This document shows positions 10,921 through 22,158 of a stretch of DNA of 64,000 nt, in pieces (position 1 is the first letter of the stretch; each line of letters begins with the position of its first letter). The position numbers and the translations under genes are program-made. A model generated the notes under the pieces. The model was not told the DNA's origin. It did not search any database and saw nothing but the letters and a program-made list of their open reading frames with translations. The DNA is from Onthophagus taurus. Taxonomy: Eukaryota; Arthropoda; Insecta; Coleoptera; Scarabaeidae. The DNA is taken from positions 32,061,501 through 32,125,500 of the forward strand of contig NC_091971.1 in NCBI RefSeq assembly GCF_036711975.1, written 5' to 3'.

Positions 10921-13390
10921 CAGCGGTCGGGGAACTTTTTTAATCATTACCCCAAAATATTTTTGTGTAAGTTGATATTATCCATGGCGAAGAGCAAAAA
11001 AAAACGAAATCGCCTCTTTTCAGCATCTTTCATATTATAGCCCCCATGATAATTTTGAAAAAAAAACAATAACTAAAAATTTAATTTAAACATCATTTAT
11101 TCAATTTATCATTGTTAGTTTTTTCGTCTAATAATACAAGAAAAATATCATATGAATTATAAAATAACAAGAAATTATCATTTACTTATATTTTCTGTGG
11201 GGGCGAATTTTTTTTTCCTGAACTGTATATAACAAACTGAAACCCATTGGGGTACAATTGAGGGTTGACAATTTTGGGTACTGTAACAAATTATAATAAT
11301 AATAATAGTGGTGATACAAACAAAAATTAGAAAAAAAAGAATAATTGAAAACATTCTTTTTTCACGTTTTGGAGAAATGATGTTGTTTCATGCTTCAAAA
11401 TTGGGACTTTTTGATGTAAGAGCAATTTGAATACAGTCTTCGGCGTTTAATCGATTTCTGTTCTTCGTTTTTATGTTCATTAGAGTGGAACAACCTTGTT
11501 CGCACAAATATGTTGTTCCAAATGGCAACCATTTTTTAATCGCCTCTTCATGTGCAATTTTGAAAGCCTTTGCAGCTTTTGACATCCAAAAAGACGACAG
11601 ATTTGGTTTACTCTCAAATTGAATACCTGCTTCAGTATTAGATCGAAGTTAAAGAATTGCTTCTGCCAAACCTGAAGGTTCTTCTGGTATCATAGCAATT
11701 TCACATTTAAAAGGATCTACAATCCAACTGATAGTACGTGTATCAAGATCTGGAAAGTAATCTGAAAACCGCTTTCTGAGTTTGATAAGATGTCTTACAA
11801 TTGTATCCTTGATGTCAGCAAAAGTAATATTTTCGCAATCTTCCAAAAACGAAGCTAACCTTGAAAAACAAGGTATCTTGTTCTGTTCTACTTTCTGTCG
11901 CCAATATTGCAGCTTTAATCCAAACGCTGACAAACCCAGGAAGAGTTTTTAAACTTATCTGCGAGAATATTTTTTTGATCAACCATAAAAATTTTGACTT
12001 CAGTTTTGAGAGTCCATACTCGATTTAGTACATTTCCGCGAGAGAGCCACCTTACTTCTGTATAATAAAGTAGGTCCGTATATTCAGCTTCACCGTCTTG
12101 ACATAATTCACGAAATAGCCGCGTGTTTAGTGCATGTCCCTTGATAAAATTTACAATCTTGATGACATCATGCATGACGGCTTCCAGTGTAGGTTCTAAA
12201 TATTTGACCATAAGGGCCTGGCGATGGATCATACAGTGAGTAACATCAATATTTGGGTTATTTTTTTTTACGAAAGCCGAAAAACCATTAATATGACCCA
12301 GCATAGCTGGAGCTCCATCCAAGGATACAGAAATACAGTTTTCCCATTTTAAACTTTTCGCATTGAAGTATTCATTTACTTTATTGTAGACATCAATTCC
12401 ACGAGATCTCAACTCGAGAAGAGAACAAAACAGCAATTCCTCTTCAAAATTATCTGCACCTTTGTAGCGAACATATACCATTAGCTGTGAATTGCTACTA
12501 AAATCAGTTGTTTCATCAAGCTGAATAGCAAAATATTTAGCCTGTTTTAATGCGAAAATAACCTGTTCCTTCACATTTTCTGCTAATATAGAAATTCGTT
12601 CTTTCACAATTCTCGCAGACAAAGGCACTGAATTCAGTTTCTTCGCTTCTTTTTGACCACACATAATCTCTGCCATTTTTACAGCAGCTGGTTTAACCAA
12701 ATCTTCACCAATAGTGTATGGTTTCTTATTTCGAGCAATCAACCAGGCTACTTCAAAGCTAGCCCTTGATGCTGAACGCTGATCAAATGTACCAAACAAG
12801 TTGCTATTCAATCTTTGTTTTTTAACAGAAATTTCTAAATTTGCAAAGTATTCTCGCGGTTTGGAAGACAGGTGTGAATGCAAATTATCTAAATGTTTCT
12901 TCAATTGACTTTTTTTGAAAGATTCTGAAGTCAGTACCTTCATACATACAACACACTGTGGTTTCATTGCACCATTGTCTTCTATTTGTGTAAAACCGTA
13001 ATTAAGGAATTCGTCTTGGTATTTTCTTTTTCTATTCGCTGCCATCTTAAGGGAGACAGAAAATAATAATTGTAAAATACTTGAATTAAATTTTCAAATT
13101 GCGGCTTACCTTGATCGATATATCGATGATTAATGATAAAATGGTGGTCTTGTCAGCAACTAATTAGTAAAAACTCGCTCTCTGACTCGTCAATGTATTT
13201 GTATCTTGAACTCGAGAACACTTAGTGGTGGGGAATGAGATGGCGTGGTCTGCATATGTCGCTAAATTGTTTAAGTTGAAAAAAATACTAACAGGTTTAT
13301 AAAATAGCAAATTAAAAATATATACTTTTTCTCACAAAAGTTTCATTTTTACCCCATTTGGGGTAATTTACCCCGGTTCCCCGACCGCTG
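10921..13390. mobile_element. hAT element A, 2.47 kb
   Basis: The ends are near-perfect short inverted repeats: CAGCGGTCGGGGAAC at 10921 and its complement ending at 13390. Flanking 8-mers ATCTATAC and ATCTACAG match at 6 of 8, consistent with an old 8-bp hAT target duplication. Subterminal sequence carries CCCCAAA/TTTGGGG-type repeats near both ends. It encodes a BED-type transposase on the minus strand. Confidence 0.88.
11388..13045 (-). pseudogene. hAT transposase with BED finger (ZBED5/FAM200-like group)
   Basis: From the ATG at 13045, 376 codons stay open. A BED zinc finger comes first (CVVC...LKKHLDNLH, residues about 31-57). The RNase-H-like core follows with FAIQLDETTDFSSNSQLMVY (first catalytic Asp), VSLDGAPAMLGHINGFSAFV (second Asp region), THCMIHRQAL, and YYTEVRWLSRGNVL. 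The frame breaks near 11940. The next block (SAFGLKLQYWRQKVEQNK) resumes in another frame, and the stretch normally between the two blocks appears deleted. A stop near 11650 precedes the last block, GTTYLCEQGCSTLMNIKTKN, part of the hAT dimerisation region. So it is almost full length but disabled. Confidence 0.85.
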
Positions 13391-14288
13391 ATCTACAGCC
13401 TGATTCAGAGTAAGCACCTTATTTTTTTTAGCCACACTATGGGTACTACTTTCAAAATATTTGGCAGTAATATGTTTTAGGACATTCTCTACACGATGGT
13501 GATATCATATTTTCAATTGGACGAATTATTTCAAAATGGCGACTGTCAACTTTGTTTTTTTAATGAAATGCCTAAATTTCCTTTTTTTTTTTGAGATCCT
13601 AAAAACATTCTCTTTACGATAGTATTTTGTTTTTCTTAAAAATTCATTTCTTTCCCCATCAAAAAGCAACCTAACATTTTAATCTAGTAGCGCATGAATG
13701 TTTTACACTCGATGTTATTTTTGTCCAAATAAATAAATAAGTAGATGTTTATTACAAAATAAAGTTTAATTGTTTCTTTTGTGTCTAGCGCTACTTGATA
13801 TTGGCTCAAAGATCTGCGCCGGTTGTTCGGACGCGCATCTATTGAAATATTCAGAGGTGCAGTATAACGCACTATTATAGTCAGTTGGATTGCCAACTTT
13901 TGTACGAAGACGGCGTACGTGTAAAAAGCAAATATGCATGACCTTATCTTTTTTTGTAATTATATCCTATTACATCTATGCAACTTAAGATGTAAATCAT
14001 CATGACTTTTAAAAATATGGTTGGTGTGTCATAATAGTTTAATGTGATTATATTAATGATACTACTTTTATTCCCTTATATAAACTTTTATTAAATTACT
14101 GATTGACTCACTTCAATACGATTCAATACCTGTTATTTAATTAACAGAAATAGCCGATGAATTTAAAAATAATTCCAATTATGTATTATTTTTCGAACAC
14201 CTCACTATTTTAACATTTTAAAAATAACAAATTTCGTGAGCCTTGCAATAAAAATGTTTCATTTCCATACTTCAATGATAAGAAACCG
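13391..14288. other. Spacer before TIL gene
   Basis: Contains T-rich stretches and diverged copies of a GAGATCCTAAAAACATTCTC-like phrase near 13480 and 13594, but no gene or clear element ends. Confidence 0.35.
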
Positions 14289-14295
14289 TATAAAA
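14289..14295 (+). promoter_or_regulatory. TATA box of TIL gene
   Basis: TATAAAA, 65-71 bp upstream of the start codon. A transcription start near 14320 is expected. Confidence 0.6.
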
Positions 14296-14359
14296 ACGAG
14301 TATCGACACTATCGATTAGAATAAGTTCCCAACTAGACTACGAAAGAAATCGTTCGAAA

Positions 14360-14919
14360 ATGGTTCGTTTACAAATTTTTTTGGCATGCACCACTTTAAT
14401 TTTCATTTGCAGTAAGTAATTTTCGATGTAATCAAATCTCTTTTTAATATATTTTAATCATTTTGTATTCCAAATTGTTAAGATGCAGGAATTCACCGTA
14501 GCAGAAAAGTATGTGGTGTAAATGAGTATTTCCGCGGAAATAACAGCTCATGCCAACCATACTGCAATCAGGATCCACAAGAGTTACATGTCGAATATTG
14601 CAAATCAAGATCTAACCCTGGTTGCTATTGTTTGCCGGGTTATATAAGACAGGTAATTGACAGCTACAACTGCGTTCCCGAAGGCGATTGTAAATATTTG
14701 CCAAAGTGTGGGCCAAACCAAATCTACAAAAACTGTGCGAATTTTTACCTCAGAACTTGTGAGAATTTTTCACCTAAGATTTATGATGGAAATTGCAAAA
14801 AAGGTTGTGAATGCAAACAAGGATTTGTTAGGGTTCTAAACAGCCAGAATAGTGATTGCGTACCAGTATCGGAATGTCAGATGTATTTAAATAATAATAA
14901 CACACAAAAAATAAAGTAA
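14360..14919 (+). CDS. Secreted protein with two TIL (trypsin-inhibitor-like) domains
   Basis: join(14360..14411,14483..14919) encodes 162 aa. Exon 1 is essentially the signal peptide (MVRLQIFLACTTLIFIC); the 71-bp intron has GTAAGT and TTAAG borders. A second possible acceptor at 14488 would remove two residues in frame. Two Cys-rich repeats follow. Repeat 1 (about 27-82) starts VCGVNEYF and ends NCVPEGDC. Repeat 2 (about 87-148) starts KCGPNQIYKNC, contains CECKQGFV, and ends DCVPVSEC. Each has 8 cysteines instead of the usual 10 of the TIL/Ascaris-type inhibitor fold, so one disulfide is probably missing. Family members inhibit extracellular serine proteases in haemolymph or secretions, but that role is inferred here. 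The tail is Asn-rich and unstructured. Confidence 0.88.
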
Positions 14920-14965
14920 ACTAAATAAAACATATAATTAAATTAATTTTAATTACTTTTTTATA

Positions 14966-14971
14966 AATAAA
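14966..14971 (+). terminator. Polyadenylation signal of TIL gene
   Basis: AATAAA about 47 bp past the stop; further overlapping candidates exist near 14923 and 14980. Confidence 0.5.
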
Positions 14972-14979
14972 GTATTATT

Positions 14980-15795
14980 AAATAAAGTGTTTTTATATTA
15001 AAAAGTACTAATGACTAATGAGCTTTAAAAGCAGAAAAAAGTTAATGATATTACAACAGTCAAGAAGATGATGTGTTTAGAAAAAACTTGGTGGAAGAAA
15101 TATCACATTACATTTGCTATTAATTAATCAAGACTTTGAGACTTCTACGACGCTGTAAGTTTTGAGAAGGATGAACTTATTGTTTTCACTGTTTTACATA
15201 ATAAATCTTCTATGGTCGTTGCATCAACGAGGAAATCGCTTAAGTCAGTTAAGTGGAATTCGTTTTTAACGTTGCAGCGGTGACACACTTTCGCATGACA
15301 TGAGTGGTGGCTCCGGATCTGACAAATTCAATTTCGAAAACTAATTCTTGTTAAACTGCTAATTACGTTGGTATTTTGGTGACTGGTTTTGTTACTTCCC
15401 TATTCTATGAGCCCATGCATATTTGATATAACAACATTTTTAACTATAAAATACCAAGATGTACTATTGACGAGAAGAAATTTTATAAATATCTAAGATA
15501 AACTAAAAAATAAATTTAAATTTATTTGTTGATGCAAACTTGAAAATACATTACTACTGAAAATACTTACTTACTATTATCATGATATTGTGATAGTATG
15601 CGCTAATTTTGAGGTTTCGACTTTATTAGAATCGAAAGAAATATGAATATATAATCGAAATCTAAATACCGTATAAGTGTCATTATTGTAATTAGAGTTG
15701 GAATCTCAGAACTACCCTTTATCACGTTCTTTATACGAGTAGCTAATTTCGTTTAATTCTTATTAATTGCACTCATGTGTTATGTTGTGCCTCAT
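14980..15795. other. No gene seen
   Basis: AT-rich spacer between the TIL gene and the RAG1-like remnant. No repeat ends recognised. Confidence 0.4.
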
Positions 15796-15799
15796 TTTC

Positions 15800-16164
15800 A
15801 TCAATCATCTTTTGTATGAAGTCTACAACATTTTTTTGAGTGGCACTCTTTAAATCTGCGCATTTGTTTGCTTTTCGTCTCTTGAGCTTCTTCAGGTAGC
15901 TCTCTAATGGGTAATAGCGACTCTTTAATCACTGCAGCTCCATGAATTAATGAATGTAAATTAACCCATAAAGGTTAATTTACTTCTCTGCTGTATTATT
16001 AAAGCAATATGCTTCAAACTCATTTTCGTTTCGGTCATACATCAATTCCTTTAATTGAATTTCGTTAACTTATGTCTATACACCTATAATATAATCTAGC
16101 GACTTACCTGTAATATCTGCCGATAATTTCAGATTAGCAAAAAATCGTCGCGCAGTATTTTCAT
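15800..16164 (-). pseudogene. Transib/RAG1-like transposase, 3' part
   Basis: Minus-strand pieces: ENTARRFFANLKLSADITG, then a GTAAGT donor-like site, then after a degraded stretch SLIHGAAVIKESLLPIRELP, EEAQETKSK and MRRFKECHSKKC. The order (His-containing HG block, then an acidic E-rich block, then basic residues) parallels the zinc-binding histidines and last catalytic Glu region of RAG1 and Transib transposases. It continues upstream at 18298-18760 on the other side of a hAT insertion. Stops and small deletions show it is inactive. Confidence 0.62.
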
Positions 16165-18297
16165 TAGAGATGCACCGGGTACCCGGTTAGTACCCGGTTA
16201 GTACCCGGTTCACCGGGTTTTTGAGGAATTTTTAGTGACCGGGTATCAGTTACCGGGTACAGGATTTTAGTTGCCGGGTACCGGGAATTAAAATGTATAC
16301 TTAAGGAAAGATAAGGAAATATATATAAATAAACAAGAGTAGGATCAGTAATACAACTGGATATTTACTTAAAAAATTAAAATAATATTCATATCTATAA
16401 CAAATAAAATATATCTATCAAATAGTCGAAGTCCACTAAGGGGATGTTGTGGTGCAGGAATATCAGTCTCTCACCATTTAGGGATAGTAGTCTATTCCTT
16501 TTCTTTTCAAATATGTTTCCTGCCTCCGAAAACAACTTTTCTGAATATATAGAACTTCCAGGTGCAGTTAAAAATTTCTTTGACATTGATGCCAAAATAG
16601 GGTACATTTGATGATTATTTTTCCACCATCTTATTGGAAGCTCGTTTATTTGAATGAGTCCCTGATTTAAATAATTCTCTATCTCGGATTCCAGATTAGT
16701 AGGTTTATTGTAGATTGTGGTTGCTCTTTTTGCGATTTCCTTATAACAATCCCAAACTGTTTTGCTTTGGTTATTGTTAGTATGAACTAATTTTGTCTGC
16801 AATATGCTTAAGGGTATGTCATCGTCTTCACATTCGTTCAAATTGCTATTATCGTCTATTACTTCATAACTATTTCCAGTCGTTTCAATAACCTGCATTT
16901 GTTCTTCGTAATCTTCTATAAAGCACTTTCCTATTTCCAATATTTTAGATCCCCTTATTTGATCTTCCTCAAAAAAATTTATTTTATATCTTGGATCAAG
17001 AAATGTGCTGACAAAAAAATGTTTATTTCCTTCATAGCCCTTGAAGCGATTATTCAAATTTTCCAGTAATCGTTCCTTTAAATTAACTACATACAGATTA
17101 GAAAACTCTAATTGTAAATCATCTAAATATTTGTTAATAATCCGTAAGCACGGCAATACTTCAGAAATGAGGGATTCATTTGAACTTATTTGCTTAGTAA
17201 TTTGTTCGAAGGGGGCCAATATCTTTAACATATCTTGAATAATATTCCACTCGTCCATTGTTAAATTTTTCAGTGATGCATGTTCTACTGCAAAAATAGT
17301 GATAGGTCTTTTTTGTTCGAGGAGTCGTTCAAGCATATAAAAGGATGAGTTCCATCTAGTTGGAACATCTTGTATCAAAAGTTTCGGCGGCATTTGAAAC
17401 TGTTCTTGTATGAATCTTAGCTTACTACATGATGATGGTGAATGGCTAAAGTGGCCTATGATTTTACGACATTTATTAATCAACTCCTTTATATCTTCTA
17501 CAGAGTTAATGGCGTTTATAACAACTAATTGCAAGGAATGAAGGAAGCTGGATTCAGATTCAATTCCAAAATCTTTTGTGGCTTTCTTTATATTGGCTCC
17601 ACTATCTCTCAGCATTAGATGTATTTTCTCTTTTTTAATATTCCACTGATCGATCATCGTTTGAAAGTTGTGTGCAATATTTTCACCAGTATGACTTTCA
17701 GGAAACTCGGAGATATGGAGAACATAATGTTTATAGTCGAACGCGTCATTGATGAAATGGATCGTAAAACTAATATAACTGGTATTAGTATTACTATTTG
17801 TCCAAATATCAGATGTAAAGATGATAGACAAAACCTTCGACTTGTACTGCAATTTTGCTTCTACAGCGATCATACAAAGCAGGAATAATAGTATCAGTAA
17901 GGTATTTTCGACTAGGGATTTGGTACTGCGGTTGCGCTAGAAACAAAAGGCGCTGAAATCCTTAAAAACAATGAAATTAACTAACTGTACACTTGTAATC
18001 AATATTTTTCTTACCTGCATCATTAACGAAGGAAAATGGTTGATTATCTAAAGCAATCATTTTGCGTGTAATGATTCACTATCACTCTCCAAAGAGAAAA
18101 AATCCCACACTTTACTTTTCTTACAAGACATGATGCTTGTAAGTTGCAACTTGCAACTACCCACGACATAAATAGGTTAAAGTAAGGTTATGTTATGTAT
18201 GACCGGGTACCCGGTTCATACCCGGTACCCGGGCCCAGAATTGTAATTTCTACCCGGTACCCGGCAATGTCAAGAATTGGTACCCGGTGCATCTCTA
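16165..18297. mobile_element. hAT element B, 2.13 kb
   Basis: Terminal inverted repeats TAGAGATGCACCGGGTACC at both ends. The 8-bp target duplication is ATTTTCAT (16157-16164) versus ATGTTCAT (18298-18305), 7 of 8 matching. Multiple subterminal copies of a GTACCCGG-type motif occur at 16175-16290 and 18190-18290; such repeats bind hAT transposases. The transposase lies on the minus strand. It interrupts the RAG1-like remnant. Confidence 0.93.
16395..18132 (-). pseudogene. hAT transposase (ZBED4/6-like group), BED finger mostly lost
   Basis: The main open stretch (17873-16395, 492 codons) contains SIIFTSDIWTNSNTN (first catalytic Asp), LMLRDSGANIKKA (second), VPTRWNSSFYMLERLL, and a hAT dimerisation domain from IRWWKNNHQMYPILA through SEKLFSEAGNIFEKKRNRLL, including the catalytic Glu. 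Upstream, MSCKKSKVWDFFSLES at about 18132-18080 is the very start of a BED finger. It is followed by a stop and then MIALDNQPFSFVNDAG, so the finger body is missing. A probable intron separates this from FQRLLFLAQPQYQIPSRKYL, and a one-base frame change occurs near 17880. The catalytic body is remarkably open, suggesting relatively recent decay. Confidence 0.87.
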
Positions 18298-18760
18298 ATG
18301 TTCATCATTAGACGTTCCATAGTTTTGCTTCGGAACATCAACCACAAGCCCATACGTTCGGGGAAATTTCTCTGTGATTTGGGAATCTGACCATAAAATA
18401 TTTTTAGACATGTGTTACACATAAAGCTATGTATAATAAAGTATTTACCTTCCAGGTTTTAATTTATAATCTGCAGGCGATGTGTAGCAAACACTCAAAA
18501 AATCTAATGTAAGCGTGTAGAACTGACAGACCAAATTTAAAACCTTCTGGGTCTAACGTTCTTCCACGCAAATCATTAAAATTATTCATCTCTGAGATTT
18601 TTGCTTTACATAAATAACATTTCATTCCAGATGATTCCATTAAAGAATTACAAGCCTATAAAATAAACAAACAACTCAAAAAAAGTTCTAATGAAACAAA
18701 ATAGTTTAAAACCTTCCATCAATCATTGAACGCGCGACAATAAGCCGGGCTCTAAAGAAG
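18298..18760 (-). pseudogene. Transib/RAG1-like transposase, 5' part
   Basis: Minus-strand blocks, in order: ARSMIDGR with a splice-donor-like G/GT; an acceptor (TTTATAG) followed by CNSLMESSGMKCYLCKAKIS (a CxxC pair), then FKFGLSVLHAYIRFFECLLHI; a donor/acceptor pair (GTAAAT...GTCAG); then SQITEKFPRTYGLVVDVPKQ and NYGTSNDE, which joins across the hAT to ENTARRFF. The CxxC, LHxxI, G-x-(V/I)-x5 and ARRFF/ARKL blocks occur in the same order in RAG1 core. The first two catalytic Asp regions are not seen upstream. The LHI block is followed by a stop after a frame change. Confidence 0.65.
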
Positions 18761-18764
18761 GGTG

Positions 18765-19130
18765 CTTATTGCAATAAAGATGATCGTAAAAAACAAATAA
18801 TTCTTACTGTATTATGATTTCCTACCCACCATACAGAATATAAATGTGATTTTAATATAAAGCACTAGCCGTGTATAACAAAACTGCGTGAATGAAAACT
18901 TATGAATGTTGCAGAATGAATGATTGATACGGAATGAATGAAAATAGCACTGGATGTTGATGTTCAAACGGTACGGTACTGTTTTTAATAGGACCACCCA
19001 CCCTGAGGAGTCCATTTCGGTCGATAAAAAGAGCAAGTTTACGGAAATTTTTTGCAGGAGTCTTATTTTCTTTTATACAAGAGAATAGTTCAGAAAAGTT
19101 TTGTTTTGAATGTATTAAGATTCATCAGAT
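18765..19130. other. No gene seen
   Basis: Sequence upstream of the RAG1-like pieces. I looked here for the missing N-terminal exons and found no clear match. Confidence 0.35.
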
Positions 19131-19132
19131 TA

Positions 19133-19780
19133 TCATGGTATTAAGAGCATTTTGAAGTTCAAAAGGCGATAAAGTGAGTGAAAAATATCTTTTTTGTTTT
19201 CAACAATGAAAAACAAAACGTAACACATAAGCAAGAATACGTTTCTTTTGTTTATAGAAAAGAATTTATTAAGTAGAGTGTTAAAAATATGATTTTGAGC
19301 GTCAATAACATTTAATACGTGAACTCTTTGTTCACCAACTATTTCTTTTGGCACGGAGATGACTGAAGGACAAGATGGCCAATTATCTGGAGAACTACGG
19401 AGCCACAAGGGACCCTTCGACCAAAGGTCAAATTGAACCAATTGATCGGGAAAAAGGCCTCTAGAGCCACAATCGGCAGGATTTTCTGTTGATAGAACAT
19501 ATTTCCAATTGTTGGATGGTAAACGTTCTTGAATATGAGTTACTCTGTTTCCAATGAAAACTTTCCAACGATTAGGTAAGGAAGAAATCCAAGCCAGAGT
19601 GACCTGGGAGTCTGACCAAGCGGTGATTGAATCTTTGGTAATGATGGGTGACAGATATTCTTGAAGGCTTTCAGCTAAATCGGTGAGTAAAACCGCTCCA
19701 CACAATTCAAGGCGTGGAATTAATATAGTTTCTAATGGGGCTACTCGTGCTTTTGCACATACGAAGGATGTAGTGACAGA
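19133..19780 (-). pseudogene. BEL/Pao RNase H and downstream region
   Basis: SSVTTSFVCAKARVAPLETI leads into LIPRLELCGAVLLTDL. Then come ITAWSDSQVTLAWISSLPNR (RNase H Asp), WKVFIGNRVTHIQERLPSNN, YVLSTENPADCGSRGLFPDQ and GPLWLRSSPDNWP. These are hallmark blocks of BEL/Pao pol between RT and integrase. After about residue 130 the sequence turns into Phe/Leu/Lys-rich nonsense, so the integrase is lost. Confidence 0.85.
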
Positions 19781-19804
19781 GCTAATCTAAGAGCTGACAA
19801 CCTA

Positions 19805-20911
19805 CACAGGAAAAAATCGTGTCGTGTAAAAATTTTAGAGTAGTTGGTAAAAAGAATTAGAGTAAAAATTGTAATATCACACGGTAAAAATAACTCTAAT
19901 GTACACTATATTTAATATTAATATAGAGTTCATATATTATTCACTTAATAGAGTAGTTTTTACAGTTCTCTAAAGGAGAGTTCTTTTTTACTTATGTTAG
20001 TGAAGTTATGTAATATATAAAACATTAAATTTTACACTAGACGTGTACTTTTCCTTCGGGTACTTCGTAGGCACCGCACTATTTTGCTCGGGATTACTCG
20101 TTGGTACCACGTGATCAACATGTGGTGTGATACAGCTAAAATTTAACGGTCATCTACTAAACGAGTAGGAACTCGATAGCGTCTCGAGACCTGATTTACG
20201 CGATATAGAAAGAAAGAACGATTATTTTTATTTTAATTATGTTTGCCAAAATAAAACATTCATGATGTGAAATTAGTGGAACTTCCGGAAGATTTTACAT
20301 ACAAGTTTCTTGTGAAGATTGGTAAAAATGTGCAACTTGGTGCAACTATACAAATAGGAAACTTATAGAAGACTCATTAGTTGCAGTTATAATGGTGACT
20401 CGGTGGAAACTTTAAAATGAATTAAGTATTATATATGTTATATGTATATAAATAGAATTTAATTTTTTTAAATTTAAGTTATAACAATATATTACAAGTA
20501 AAAATAAAAACAAATATTTTATAATTTTGATTTTTATTACAAACGTAAAACTTCCCTAAAAATACTCCACTTCCTATTAAAAATTAACACTAATAAGTAT
20601 AAGATACACACTATTTAGTGATATTTTGTCAATTAATAGAATAAAATTAGAGCGAATTTTTAATAATTTACACTGATTAGATTAGAAATGTATCTAATTA
20701 GAGTCACGACAACATCTAGTTAGATTACATATAATACACTGTTATAGAGTAACGATTTTACACTATTTAATAAACACCATCTTCTCACTATTTAGTGTAA
20801 ATTTTTAATCTATTCACCTACACTATATAGTGCAAAAAAATAACTCTAAATAAATTGGACCGATCTGAACCATGTTTTAGAGTTGATTTTTATTCTATAT
20901 TTTTTCCTGTG
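19805..20911. mobile_element. 1.1-kb non-autonomous element with TA duplication
   Basis: Terminal inverted repeats CACAGGAAAAAAT, flanked by TA on both sides (19803-19804 and 20912-20913). It interrupts BEL/Pao RNase H between the CDASQVGYAAVVYL block and the VVSS...VTTSFVCAKARV block. The interior is AT-rich and non-coding. Many short copies of TTAGAGT and palindromic CACTAT(A/T)TAGTG-like motifs cluster near both ends, suggesting transposase-binding sites. Confidence 0.85.
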
Positions 20912-20913
20912 TA

Positions 20914-22135
20914 AATACACTACTGCAGCATAGCCGACTTGGGATGCATCACAAAATAAATGCAATTGAATAGATTGTGAATTCTTAGGAATCATTAAAC
21001 GAGGTAATCGTAAACTAGGAATTACTGCAAAACCTTTCTTAAATTTGTTCCAATTATCAGTAATATGACAAGGAGGGATCTCATCCCAATCAACTTTCAA
21101 TTCCCACAACTGTTGCATGAAATGTTTGGCTTTTAACATACATGGAGTCAGAAAACCACTATGGCCGAAAGAATAGATCTTTTAGTACAAGGACCAGAAT
21201 GAAGAGTATAGGAGTAAAGGAATTCTTCTGTTTCTGGATCCCATTGTAGACCCAGTACCTTCACACAGTTGATATCTTCATAATCCAATGAAACGGGGCA
21301 CTGTAAATCAGTTCTAGGCATTAGTTGAAGAACTTCGGGACAGTTGCTAGCCCATTTTTTAAGTTCATAACTTCCTTTCCCCAAAAAACTAACCAGCTCA
21401 TCTTTCAGATTAAGTGTTTCTTCTACTGATTGAGTTACCGTGACGATATCATACATAAATGTTGTTCTGTAGAACTTTAGAAGCCTTTGGATATTCAGTA
21501 GCATTGATATTTGATAGTTCTCGTAAAGTTCGTAAAGCGAAGAATGGAGCAGATGCTACCCCATATGTTACTGTGTTAAGCTGGTATTCTTGTATGGGTT
21601 CATTTGGAGAGAATGGCCATAAGATTCGTTGGAAGTTTCGGTCAGCAGGTGCGATCAATATCTGGCGGTACATTTGCTTAATATCACAAGATAATAATAT
21701 TTTTATGACGTCTTGTTGCAATTTAGGGCCAACAAGAAGAACGTCATTTAAAGATTTTCCATTAGTCGTGTCTGCTGAAGCATCAAAAACGACTCTGAGT
21801 TTTGTAGAAGGGCTATCAGGCCGAAAGATGCAATGGTGTGGAATATAATAATTCATATCAGAACGCAAGGCGTCAGAAGAAATCAATGTCATGTGATTCG
21901 ATTGAAGGTAATCTTTCATAAAGTTGATGTAATTAGTTCTTAACGAAATATTTTTCAGGAGACGATTTTCTAGCAGCAAGGAACGTTTTAACGCTAATTG
22001 GTACGACGTTCCTAAGACTGGTTCACCCCTTTTGAAGGAAGTCGCTTGTCGTGCAAGATGAAGTCTTTTTGAAAGTTTGTCGGTAATGAAGCACGACATA
22101 CTGCCTGAATCTATCAGCGCTCGAACCAAATGCAA
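20914..22135 (-). pseudogene. BEL/Pao protease-RT remnant
   Basis: The aspartic-protease start RALIDSGSMSCFITDKLSKR (DSG active site, about 22130) runs directly into RT-type sequence, so a long stretch between protease and RT is deleted. RT blocks include KLRVVFDASADTTNGKSLND, LLSCDIKQMYRQILIAPADR (palm Asp), and QEYQLNTVTYGVASAPF. The frame breaks exactly at the YVDD active-site motif near 21450. It resumes with VEETLNLKDELVSFLGKGSY, LKKWASNCPEVLQ and, after 21139, LHLFCDASQVGYAAVVYL. Enzymatically dead. Confidence 0.88.
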
Positions 22136-22158
22136 TCAACCGAATTGATCTTTAATGT

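Noticed and set aside
21459..21848. 129-codon plus-strand open stretch
   Set aside because: Antisense to the BEL/Pao RT.
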